From NCBI GenBank assembly GCA_903936775.1, contig CAIZWU010000116.1, positions 1-36,806 on the forward strand: a stretch of 36,806 nucleotides of DNA. The letters are read 5' to 3'. The stretch comes from an uncultured bacterium (lineage in GTDB: Bacteria; Verrucomicrobiota; Verrucomicrobiia; Verrucomicrobiales; V1-33). This document shows, piece after piece, positions 27,201 through 32,858 of the stretch (positions are counted from its first letter, which is position 1; each line of letters begins with the position of its first letter). The translations under genes were made by a program, and so were the position numbers. The notes beneath the pieces were generated by a model. It was not told the DNA's origin. It worked only from the letters and a program-made list of their open reading frames with translations, and made no database searches.

Positions 27201-27394
27201 CCGCACTGATCCCCCTGCTCCTCTCTGCCCACGAACCCGGCAAGGAAATCCTCCATCCCGTCGCCGTCGTCATCGTGGGCGGACTGATCTCCTCCACCCT
27301 GCTCGATCTCGTGATCACCCCCGCCGTGTTCTTCGCCTTCGGCCGCCGCGCCGCCGCCAAGTCGCTTAATTTGAATGCTCCCGCTTCCCTTTGA
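24260..27394 (+). CDS. RND efflux permease (CzcA/CusA-like)
   Basis: This 1044-residue inner-membrane pump of the RND superfamily should drive proton-coupled export with the adjacent adaptor and channel. Typical features are the N-terminal helix and LPVEVLPDMTKPTVTILTEC, 12 membrane segments in two halves (first cluster about 340-540, second about 865-1035), and large periplasmic loops. The TM4 motif reads AIGMVVDDAIVDVEN (403-417). Compared with the D-F-G-x-x-V-D-G-x-x-x-x-V-E-N motif of classical CzcA, the first Asp is Ala, Asp409 and Glu416 are kept, and extra Asp residues appear at 410 and 414. Metal specificity is therefore inferred mostly from the neighbours. Confidence 0.93.
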   Translation: MLNALIRFSLRQRPLILGAALLLLVFGIHTATQLPVEVLPDMTKPTVTILTECPGLAPEEVEALVSQPIESAVQGVGGLDRLRSNSDVGLSLVFAEFAWGTDIYRARQLVQERLQSVLNALPASAKPGLTPVSSLMGEILLVGLRNKDQTIAPMDLRTLADWTIKRRLQSIGGIAEVLTIGGGVKQIHVQPDPQRMAALGVTLKELETAVGQASGNATSGYLQAGPQEIMVRNLAMTTNLDDLRRTIVKTTGDRAILLSDLATVAYAVQTMRGDASIALTGDQTGTMGVVLSIDKAPGFDTLKLTAEIEKALEELRPTLPPGVEIGIMFKQGDFIESAIGNLKEAIRDGALMVTIVLFLFLLNFRTTFITLMAMPLSFAITVLTFKWLNISVNSMTLGGLAVAIGMVVDDAIVDVENVFRRLRENASLPTPKPRLEVIARASGEVRNSILYATLLIILVFLPLMGLEGLEGKLFTPIAIATIVSMAASFVVSLTVIPVLCSFLLHPKEGHHHKDGILVRWMKKTVEHTFLKVALGAPLFVIGLVSLMLAGALMLYPMMGKEFLPTFNEGSATISLASAPGTSLQQSNEIGEVGTRLLLTIPEVKSVGRRAGRAEKDDHVMPVSVNEFDVEFHHNGRSRPEVFAEIRQKLGTIPGTFANVGQPIGHRLSHMLSGVSAKIAVKIFGPELDVLREKGAQVRDLAKAIPGLTDVNLEAQVPIPQIKIEVDRERALAYGIQPGAINEQVSTLLGGTVLTELREGQRTVDLVLRLAPEWRGDVGKLGDLLIETSTGQRLPLHLLAEIRESRGPNVINRENSQRRIVIGANTSNPDLQSLVQQWQREVKEKVKLPEGYFLRFEGEYVAQQKATRRIAFFFSIVLGVVLLLLFGYFRSLSLALQVMLNIPLALMGGLTLTYLLINNISIATLVGFIAVGGVAARNGIMMISHYLHLMQHEGEGFTKSMIIRGTQERLVPVLMTALAAGTALIPLLLSAHEPGKEILHPVAVVIVGGLISSTLLDLVITPAVFFAFGRRAAAKSLNLNAPASL

Positions 27395-27447
27395 ATATCT
27401 TTTCCGCCATTCTGTCCAAAACCCACCCACAACCCAAACAACCCAAC

Positions 27448-27906
27448 ATGAAATCCAAACTCACCCTGCTCTTCCTCGCGCTCACCACCAGCTTCGCCCT
27501 CGCCCACGGCGGCGTGGAAATCGGTCCCAATGGCGGCCGCATTCTGGAGTTCAGCAAAAACGAAACCATGCACGGCGAAGTCACCCTGAAGGAAGGCAAG
27601 TTCCAGATTGCCCTGCTCGACAAAGACATGAAAGCCGTGCCCGTCGCCGCCCAGACCCTCAACGTGACCAGCGGCACCGCGGCCAAACCCGAGAAGGTAG
27701 CGGTCGAAAAAACTGCCACCGGCTTTACCATTCCTGCCGTCAAGGAAGGCAGTCTGCTGGTGTTCCAATTCCGCGAGACTGAAAAGGGAAAGCCAGTCAC
27801 CGCCCGTTTCACCTACGACACCGCCAACTGCGACAAATGCGACAGCCCCGAGTGGATCTGCAAATGCGAGATGAACAAAGCCGCCGCCAAAAAAGAGAAG
27901 AAGTAA
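27448..27906 (+). CDS. Secreted protein with C-terminal Cys cluster, efflux-associated
   Basis: A 152-residue exported protein with signal peptide (KLTLLFLALTTSFALAHGG). The mature start is GGVEIGPNGGRILEFSKNE, a phrase common in small proteins next to CzcA/CusA pumps. The body appears beta-rich, and the end has four closely spaced cysteines in CDKCDSPEWICKCEM followed by a Lys/Ala tail, a plausible metal site. It starts 53 bp after the pump gene. ATG 27448 is chosen because it opens the signal peptide; the frame is open to 27391 across the pump stop. Likely a periplasmic metal chaperone or sensor, by composition and context only. Confidence 0.75.
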   Translation: MKSKLTLLFLALTTSFALAHGGVEIGPNGGRILEFSKNETMHGEVTLKEGKFQIALLDKDMKAVPVAAQTLNVTSGTAAKPEKVAVEKTATGFTIPAVKEGSLLVFQFRETEKGKPVTARFTYDTANCDKCDSPEWICKCEMNKAAAKKEKK

Positions 27907-27940
27907 GCTTTCCCCAGCCCTCCGGTTGCTCTGACGCGTT

Positions 27941-28168
27941 ATGAAAAACCGGCTGCCCCCTCTCGTCATCGCGCTCGGCTTTGTCAGTCTCTTCACTGAC
28001 ATCGCCAGCGGGATGATGGTGCCGGTGCTGCCGGTTTTTCTCACGGTGACCCTGGGGCTTCCGCCACCTCACGAATTCCCCTGCTGGGCGTGGATTCATG
28101 TCGCCTGTATCCGTCAAACGCAGCCCCCTTGGGAAGATAGTGCGCTGCGTCGTTTGGCCAGTCGGTAG
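27941..28168 (+). pseudogene. MFS transporter gene truncated after about 39 codons
   Basis: The first 39 residues are a recognisable N-terminus of a major facilitator transporter (VSLFTDIASGMMVPVLPVFL is the conserved first helix). After LTVTLG, at about 28057, the sequence changes abruptly to a Pro/Trp/Cys-rich tail without helices and stops at 28168. The remaining 11 helices are not found downstream. The gene sits 34 bp after the efflux operon and was probably its last member before a deletion or insertion. The roughly 130 bp from 28058 to 28187 is of unknown origin. It is convergent with the transglutaminase gene. Confidence 0.7.
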
Positions 28169-28187
28169 CCGGACTGCGGGGTGCGCC

Positions 28188-29042
28188 TTATACCCCATCC
28201 AACCGCTCCACCGACACGCTGACTTTCATCGTGCGGGTGCCGGCTCCCACGAAACTTCCTTTCACCGGCGCCGCATCTTCGTAGTCCCGGCCTGCCGCCA
28301 GGGTGACATAGCACTCATTGACGATCTGGCGGTTGGTGGGGTCGAACCCAAGCCATCCCCGTCCCGGCAAATACACCTCGACCCAGGCATGGGATTCATG
28401 CGCCCCGCGCAGACCGCCCCGCTGGGCATCATAAAGATAACCACTGACGTAGCGGGAAGGGATGCCCAGTGACCGGCACAGGGCCAGCATAAGGTGGGCA
28501 AAATCCTGACAAACACCGACCCGGCTTTCAAAGAAATCCGCGCTGGTCGTATCCACGGTGGTCACTCCCGCCTGGTAACGGCAGTTGTCATAAACAAATT
28601 CATTGATGGTCCTGGCAGCAAGAAACAAGTCATCCCCATCGTCCCGCAGATCCAAGGCCGTTTTCCAAAGCACCGGACTGAACCGCACGTAACGGCTGTG
28701 GGACACATACATCATAATTTCCTCGGACTCCCGGCATTCCGCCAAGGCCATAAACGACAAGGGTGGCGCGATGGCCTCAGCCTGGCCGCGCGGCACCGTG
28801 GTCACAGTGGACTGGGCCTCGATCACCAGCCGCTGATGGGGTTCCTCAATTTCGAAGTGATGGACCCCATTCCGGTGGAAATCAAAATAGTGTTTCAACC
28901 GGGAGGCGGGCACGACCTTCAACATGTAGAAGCCGCGCGTCTGCCAAGGCGTATGCGGCGGCTGCAACCGGATCTCATTGCAGTTATTGCGCACCGCGAG
29001 GGTATACAGATACTCCGTGCGGTGCAGGACGCGCAGCTTCAT
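28188..29042 (-). CDS. Transglutaminase-like protein (with N-terminal beta domain)
   Basis: This 284-residue protein has a Bact_transglu_N-type beta domain (about 1-85, KLRVLHRTEYLYTLAVRNNCNEIRL) and a transglutaminase-like cysteine peptidase core. The triad is visible: Cys178 (VGVCQDFAHLMLALCRSLGI), His218 (AHESHAWVEVYLPG) and Asp234 (WLGFDPTN). No signal peptide is seen. ATG 29042 is chosen because it directly precedes the conserved N-terminus and lies 16 bp after the alpha-E stop. With alpha-E and the ATP-grasp protein it forms a conserved gene trio proposed by comparative genomics to make and process amide-linked peptides or tags; the substrate is unknown. Confidence 0.92.
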   Translation of the reverse strand: MKLRVLHRTEYLYTLAVRNNCNEIRLQPPHTPWQTRGFYMLKVVPASRLKHYFDFHRNGVHHFEIEEPHQRLVIEAQSTVTTVPRGQAEAIAPPLSFMALAECRESEEIMMYVSHSRYVRFSPVLWKTALDLRDDGDDLFLAARTINEFVYDNCRYQAGVTTVDTTSADFFESRVGVCQDFAHLMLALCRSLGIPSRYVSGYLYDAQRGGLRGAHESHAWVEVYLPGRGWLGFDPTNRQIVNECYVTLAAGRDYEDAAPVKGSFVGAGTRTMKVSVSVERLDGV

Positions 29043-29058
29043 GAGCGTGGAATCAGGT

Positions 29059-30093
29059 TCACTGCTGCTGTTGTTGTTGTGCCTGCAATTCCTTCCAACG
29101 CAACTGCTGCGGTTCGGTGGAAGGCACGAAGGTGACGCTCTGGGCATCCTGCGGCAGCAGCACGTAGGTTTCGAAAATGCATTGACCGATATTGTTCAGC
29201 ACCTGCTGGATGTCATCCATATATTCCTGCAGCCCCCGGTCCAGCACCTCACTGCTGCCACCGAAGTTCAGCGTGGCCAGCAACCGGCCCGCCAGCCGCT
29301 CCGCCGCATTGGAATAAGTGCCTGGCGAAGAACCCGAGATGGCATGCAGATTGATATCGATGCATTGCACACAATACCGGATGGACCGCGGAAAAACCGT
29401 GGAAAACACCAGTAAATCGATCACCCCTTCCGCCACCGGTTCGCCGCCTACCTCCTGACGATAGGTCCCGAAGGCACTGGCCGAACGCAGGATGGAAGCC
29501 CATTGGATCGAATCCAGGGAGTGGCCGGACTGCGCACTGTGCACGCGGATATCGAGAAACCGGCTGGTCTTGTCCGCACGCTCCAGATGCTTGCCCAACT
29601 GGATGAATTGCCAGCCTTCGGTCCGCGCCATCGTCGCATCCGTGATGCCATGGAACAGCAGGGAGCCATTGATGATGCGGTCGTAGATACTCTGCGGAGA
29701 GCGTTGGAAATAGCTGAGGGTATCGGGAGCGGTGATAAACAGATAAAGATCGTTCAGCTCCGTCCACATCTCGTCTGAAATCTGATCACGGACGGTGCGG
29801 GCATTCTCGCGGGCGAGCCGCAGGCACATCGTGATGGAGTCCGGATTGCCCTCATGCAGGGTCATGAAATAGCCCACGTCTGCCACCGTTCCAGAGGGAT
29901 ACAGGGTGCGGAACTGGTCCTCCATGGCCGTCGCCGTCAGCACCGGATCCCAGTAGTCATTGAAACTGCGGCTGCCGAAGGTCGCCCCATCCAGCAGAAG
30001 TTCATTACTGGCCTGCAGCAGGCGGGCCAGATTCTCCGCCCGTTCCATGAACCGGGCCATCCAGTAAAGATTGTCAGCAACTCGGGAAAGCAT
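29059..30093 (-). CDS. Alpha-E domain protein (DUF403)
   Basis: This 344-residue all-helical protein belongs to the alpha-E family. The start MLSRVADNLYWMARFMERAENLARLL is diagnostic and matches the family's standard N-terminus. Other conserved segments are LARENARTVRDQISDEMW and FIQLGKHLERADKTSRFLD. Its last residues are a Gln-rich tail (about eight Gln). No catalytic role is known; it is nearly always encoded with a circularly permuted ATP-grasp protein and a transglutaminase, as here (52 bp after the ATP-grasp gene, 16 bp before the transglutaminase). It may act as a partner or carrier for the ATP-grasp product. Confidence 0.95.
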   Translation of the reverse strand: MLSRVADNLYWMARFMERAENLARLLQASNELLLDGATFGSRSFNDYWDPVLTATAMEDQFRTLYPSGTVADVGYFMTLHEGNPDSITMCLRLARENARTVRDQISDEMWTELNDLYLFITAPDTLSYFQRSPQSIYDRIINGSLLFHGITDATMARTEGWQFIQLGKHLERADKTSRFLDIRVHSAQSGHSLDSIQWASILRSASAFGTYRQEVGGEPVAEGVIDLLVFSTVFPRSIRYCVQCIDINLHAISGSSPGTYSNAAERLAGRLLATLNFGGSSEVLDRGLQEYMDDIQQVLNNIGQCIFETYVLLPQDAQSVTFVPSTEPQQLRWKELQAQQQQQQ

Positions 30094-30145
30094 GCGTGTG
30101 TGGTCTCAGAATAAAGATTGAAAATAACGAGCGAACCCGTGTTCG

Positions 30146-31582
30146 TCAGGACTGGTGCAGGACCCAGGTGTCCTTGCTCCCTCCGCCCTGGGAGGAGTTC
30201 ACCACGATGGATCCCTTTTTGAGGGCCACCCGTGTCAGTCCTCCGGGCAGGATGTGGGTACGCTCACCACTCAGGACAAACGGACGGAGGTCGATATGCC
30301 GCCCTTCGACGGTGCCATCGGTCAAAGTCGGGTGACGGCTGAAGTAGACCACGGGTTGCGCGATGTAATTGCGGGGATTGGCGAGAATCAAGCCACGGAA
30401 GGTCTCAATCTCCGCCTTGGAGGCCCTTGGGCCGATCAGCATCCCATAGCCGCCACTTTCATTGGCCGCCTTCACCACCAGTTCCGGCAGGTGCTCCAAG
30501 ATGTACCCGCGGTCCTTTTCATCCCATGCGAGATAGGTTGGAACCTGCTTCAGGATGGGGTCCTGATCCAAATAATACTTTATCATTTTCTCAACGTAGG
30601 CGTAAGTCACTTTGTCGTCGGCCACCCCCGTACCGATAGCATTGGCCAAGGCCACGTTGCCGGCCTGCACGGCGCTGACCAGACCCGGCACCCCCAGCAT
30701 GGAGTCCTTGCGGAAAACTTTCGGATCGAGAAAATCATCATCCAGCCGGCGGTAAATCACGTCCACCTGTTGGAGGCCACGGGTGGTCCGCATGTAAACA
30801 TGCCCGCCAACGACGATCAGATCCCGTCCCTCCACAATCTCGATCCCCATCTGCCGCGCCAAAAAACTGTGCTCAAAGTAGGCGCTGTTGTAATGGCCGG
30901 GCGTAAGCAGGACGCAAACTGGATCCGGTTTGGCATGCGGCGCAATGTATTGCAGGGTTCCCAACAGATCTGCCGCGTAGCTGTCCACACTGCGCACCCC
31001 GGCGCTGTCGAAAAGGTGCGGAAAGACCCGTTTCATTGCCATCCGGTTTTCGAGGACGTAGGAGACCCCGGAAGGGCAACGGCCATTGTCCTCCAAAACC
31101 AGATAAGAACCATCCCGGTCGCGGATCAGATCGGTCCCGCAGATGTGAATGTAGATATCACGGGGCACATCGGTATCCCGGAATTCCGGCCGGTAATGCG
31201 CGGCGCTGAGGATAACCTCCTCCGGAATCACCTTGTCCTTGAGAATCTTCTGCTCATGGTAAACATCGTAAAGAAACAGGTTCAGGGCGGTGATACGTTG
31301 TACCAGACCATCCTCAATGGTCTGCCATTCATCCGCCGGGATGATCCGGGGTATTGGATCAAAGGGAAATACCCGCTCCGTCCCCCGCTGATCCCCATAG
31401 ACCGTAAACGTGATGCCCTGCCTCAGGAACAAGGTCTCGAGGCTGCGGATCTTCTGATCCAATTCCTCCTTGGACATGGTATCCAGCCGTTCCCTCAGTA
31501 ATTGGTAATGAGCCCGCACCTCGCCGTTCCCGGCAAACATCTCATCGAAGAGACCCTCAGTATCGTAGTGATCAAGTAGCAC
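30146..31582 (-). CDS. Circularly permuted ATP-grasp type 2 protein (DUF404/DUF407)
   Basis: This 478-residue protein is a circularly permuted ATP-grasp amide ligase-like enzyme. Family blocks include YDEMF-like [20 protein letters not shown] at the start, [35 protein letters not shown], the [21 protein letters not shown] block, and the C-terminal [15 protein letters not shown] nucleotide-binding loop. It presumably forms amide bonds between amino acids or peptides using ATP. GTG 31582 is the most upstream start compatible with the family N-terminus. It is the first gene of the trio. The 99-bp gap to the upstream Roadblock gene carries no clear terminator, so read-through from the GTPase operon is possible. 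Confidence 0.94.
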   Translation of the reverse strand: MLLDHYDTEGLFDEMFAGNGEVRAHYQLLRERLDTMSKEELDQKIRSLETLFLRQGITFTVYGDQRGTERVFPFDPIPRIIPADEWQTIEDGLVQRITALNLFLYDVYHEQKILKDKVIPEEVILSAAHYRPEFRDTDVPRDIYIHICGTDLIRDRDGSYLVLEDNGRCPSGVSYVLENRMAMKRVFPHLFDSAGVRSVDSYAADLLGTLQYIAPHAKPDPVCVLLTPGHYNSAYFEHSFLARQMGIEIVEGRDLIVVGGHVYMRTTRGLQQVDVIYRRLDDDFLDPKVFRKDSMLGVPGLVSAVQAGNVALANAIGTGVADDKVTYAYVEKMIKYYLDQDPILKQVPTYLAWDEKDRGYILEHLPELVVKAANESGGYGMLIGPRASKAEIETFRGLILANPRNYIAQPVVYFSRHPTLTDGTVEGRHIDLRPFVLSGERTHILPGGLTRVALKKGSIVVNSSQGGGSKDTWVLHQS

Positions 31583-31681
31583 GCTTGGATTCTTAGCACA
31601 CCCCGTGCCGGGAAAAGAGAATTTTCCGCAAGTAATTTTCCGTAGCGGCCACCCATGGCTGCCCCGCCCTCCTCCAGGGAC

Positions 31682-32191
31682 TTATTCCTGCCGAAACAGG
31701 GTCGCCGCCTCAAAGGAGAAATCCCCCGCAGCAGACGGCACGCCGGAGGGCATCGTGCTGCGTTCCGGAATGGGCATGGTTTCGATTTGTTCCTGGAGGT
31801 GGGCGATCGCTTTGACGGCACAAAGTTTGACGATGGCGAACCGGACCGGAGCCTCAAAAACGCTCAGCAGTATGAACTGCGGGGTGACTGGCGTGAGGCA
31901 GAACTGGCGGGTTTTCCCTTCGTGGAAGAATCCTTCGAAAGTCCCGTCGCCCAGCCGCCGGGCGACCGCCTGGAGTGCGGCAAAGGCGCCCACCGCCAAG
32001 GCTGCGGTCTCACCGGAATCCTTGAACGCGGCGTCGCCGGCATCAGCACAGATGGTGCCGCTTTCTTCCAGCAAAGCGGCATAACGCACTTCCGATTCCT
32101 GACAATACCCCGCAAGGGTGTGCCGCAGTCGCTGGGTCAGGGTCACCCCGAGATGGAGGACATGGCCAGAGTGGGTAGTGAGGGTATCCAT
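31682..32191 (-). CDS. Roadblock/LC7-family protein (MglB-like)
   Basis: A 169-residue cytoplasmic protein with one Roadblock/LC7 domain over about residues 35-135: a first strand and loop YAALLEESGTICADAG, a central helix ETAALAVGAFAALQAVARRL, then the strand pair FEGFFHEGKTRQFCLTPV and FILLSVF, and the final helix KLCAVKAIAHLQEQI. Such proteins dimerise and serve as platforms or GTPase-activating partners (MglB) for MglA-type GTPases. Its start lies 5 bp after the GTPase stop codon, so the two are co-translated. The C-terminal 30 residues look disordered. GAP activity is inferred from family and position. Confidence 0.82.
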   Translation of the reverse strand: MDTLTTHSGHVLHLGVTLTQRLRHTLAGYCQESEVRYAALLEESGTICADAGDAAFKDSGETAALAVGAFAALQAVARRLGDGTFEGFFHEGKTRQFCLTPVTPQFILLSVFEAPVRFAIVKLCAVKAIAHLQEQIETMPIPERSTMPSGVPSAAGDFSFEAATLFRQE

Positions 32192-32196
32192 GGCGC

Positions 32197-32826
32197 TCAG
32201 GCGGAAACAGACTGGGAGGCGGTGGCTCCGCGGGCGGTGCCGTGATGGAAGAGATGCAGCACATCCTGGGCGAGGCCATTCAAAGTGGCGAAGACGTTGT
32301 AGCCGGTCGCGGCGGCAGCCTCAAAAACAGGCAGGCGGCGGGGGCCGGAATTCAGAAGATACTCCATGTAGGCGACCGGGGCCGGATCCGGAAGGTCGCG
32401 CTTGTTGAATTGCAGGATGGCGGGGAGCTGTTCGAAGGGGGTGCCATTGTCCGCCAGATTGCGAATCATACCGCGCCAGGCAGTTAGGTTTTCCTCCATG
32501 CGGTCGAGTTGGGAATCGGCAACAAAAACGACGCCATCCACTCCGCGGAGAACCATCTGACGGGTCGCATTGTAACACACCTGACCCGGAACCGTGTAGA
32601 GCATGAATTTCGTCTTGTATCCGTTGATCACCATGGTGTGGACCGGCAGGAAGTCGAAGAAGAGAGTGCGGTCGTTGGCCGTCGCGAGAGCGACCAGATC
32701 ACCCCGCTGATCCGCCCCGATGCGACTATGGATATAGCTGAGATTCGTGGTCTTGCCGCCCATGGGGGTACCGCAATAGACCAGCTTGAAGCTGACCTCG
32801 CGGGTATCGTGATTGATGACGGCCAT
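32197..32826 (-). CDS. MglA-type small Ras-like GTPase
   Basis: This 209-residue GTPase is of the bacterial MglA family, which sets cell polarity and controls gliding or type IV pilus motility in Myxococcus and Thermus. Visible motifs: P-loop GTPMGGKTT (19-27), switch I region with RTLFFDFLP (53-61), the MglA-specific TVPGQ (78-82, replacing the usual DxxG), LRGVDGVVFVADSQ, and NKRD (141-144) for guanine specificity. ATG 32826 is chosen because it opens the conserved VNH/INHDTREVSFKLVY start; the frame is open to 32949. It lies between the giant Roadblock-like gene (32-bp gap) and the Roadblock gene (5-bp gap). Confidence 0.94.
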   Translation of the reverse strand: MAVINHDTREVSFKLVYCGTPMGGKTTNLSYIHSRIGADQRGDLVALATANDRTLFFDFLPVHTMVINGYKTKFMLYTVPGQVCYNATRQMVLRGVDGVVFVADSQLDRMEENLTAWRGMIRNLADNGTPFEQLPAILQFNKRDLPDPAPVAYMEYLLNSGPRRLPVFEAAAATGYNVFATLNGLAQDVLHLFHHGTARGATASQSVSA

Positions 32827-32858
32827 GGAGGGATGGGGCAGGAAAAATCCGGCACCCG

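Noticed and set aside
30155..31501. Long plus-strand ORF (448 codons) opposite the ATP-grasp gene
   Set aside because: It is an antisense shadow; the minus strand matches a conserved family along its whole length.
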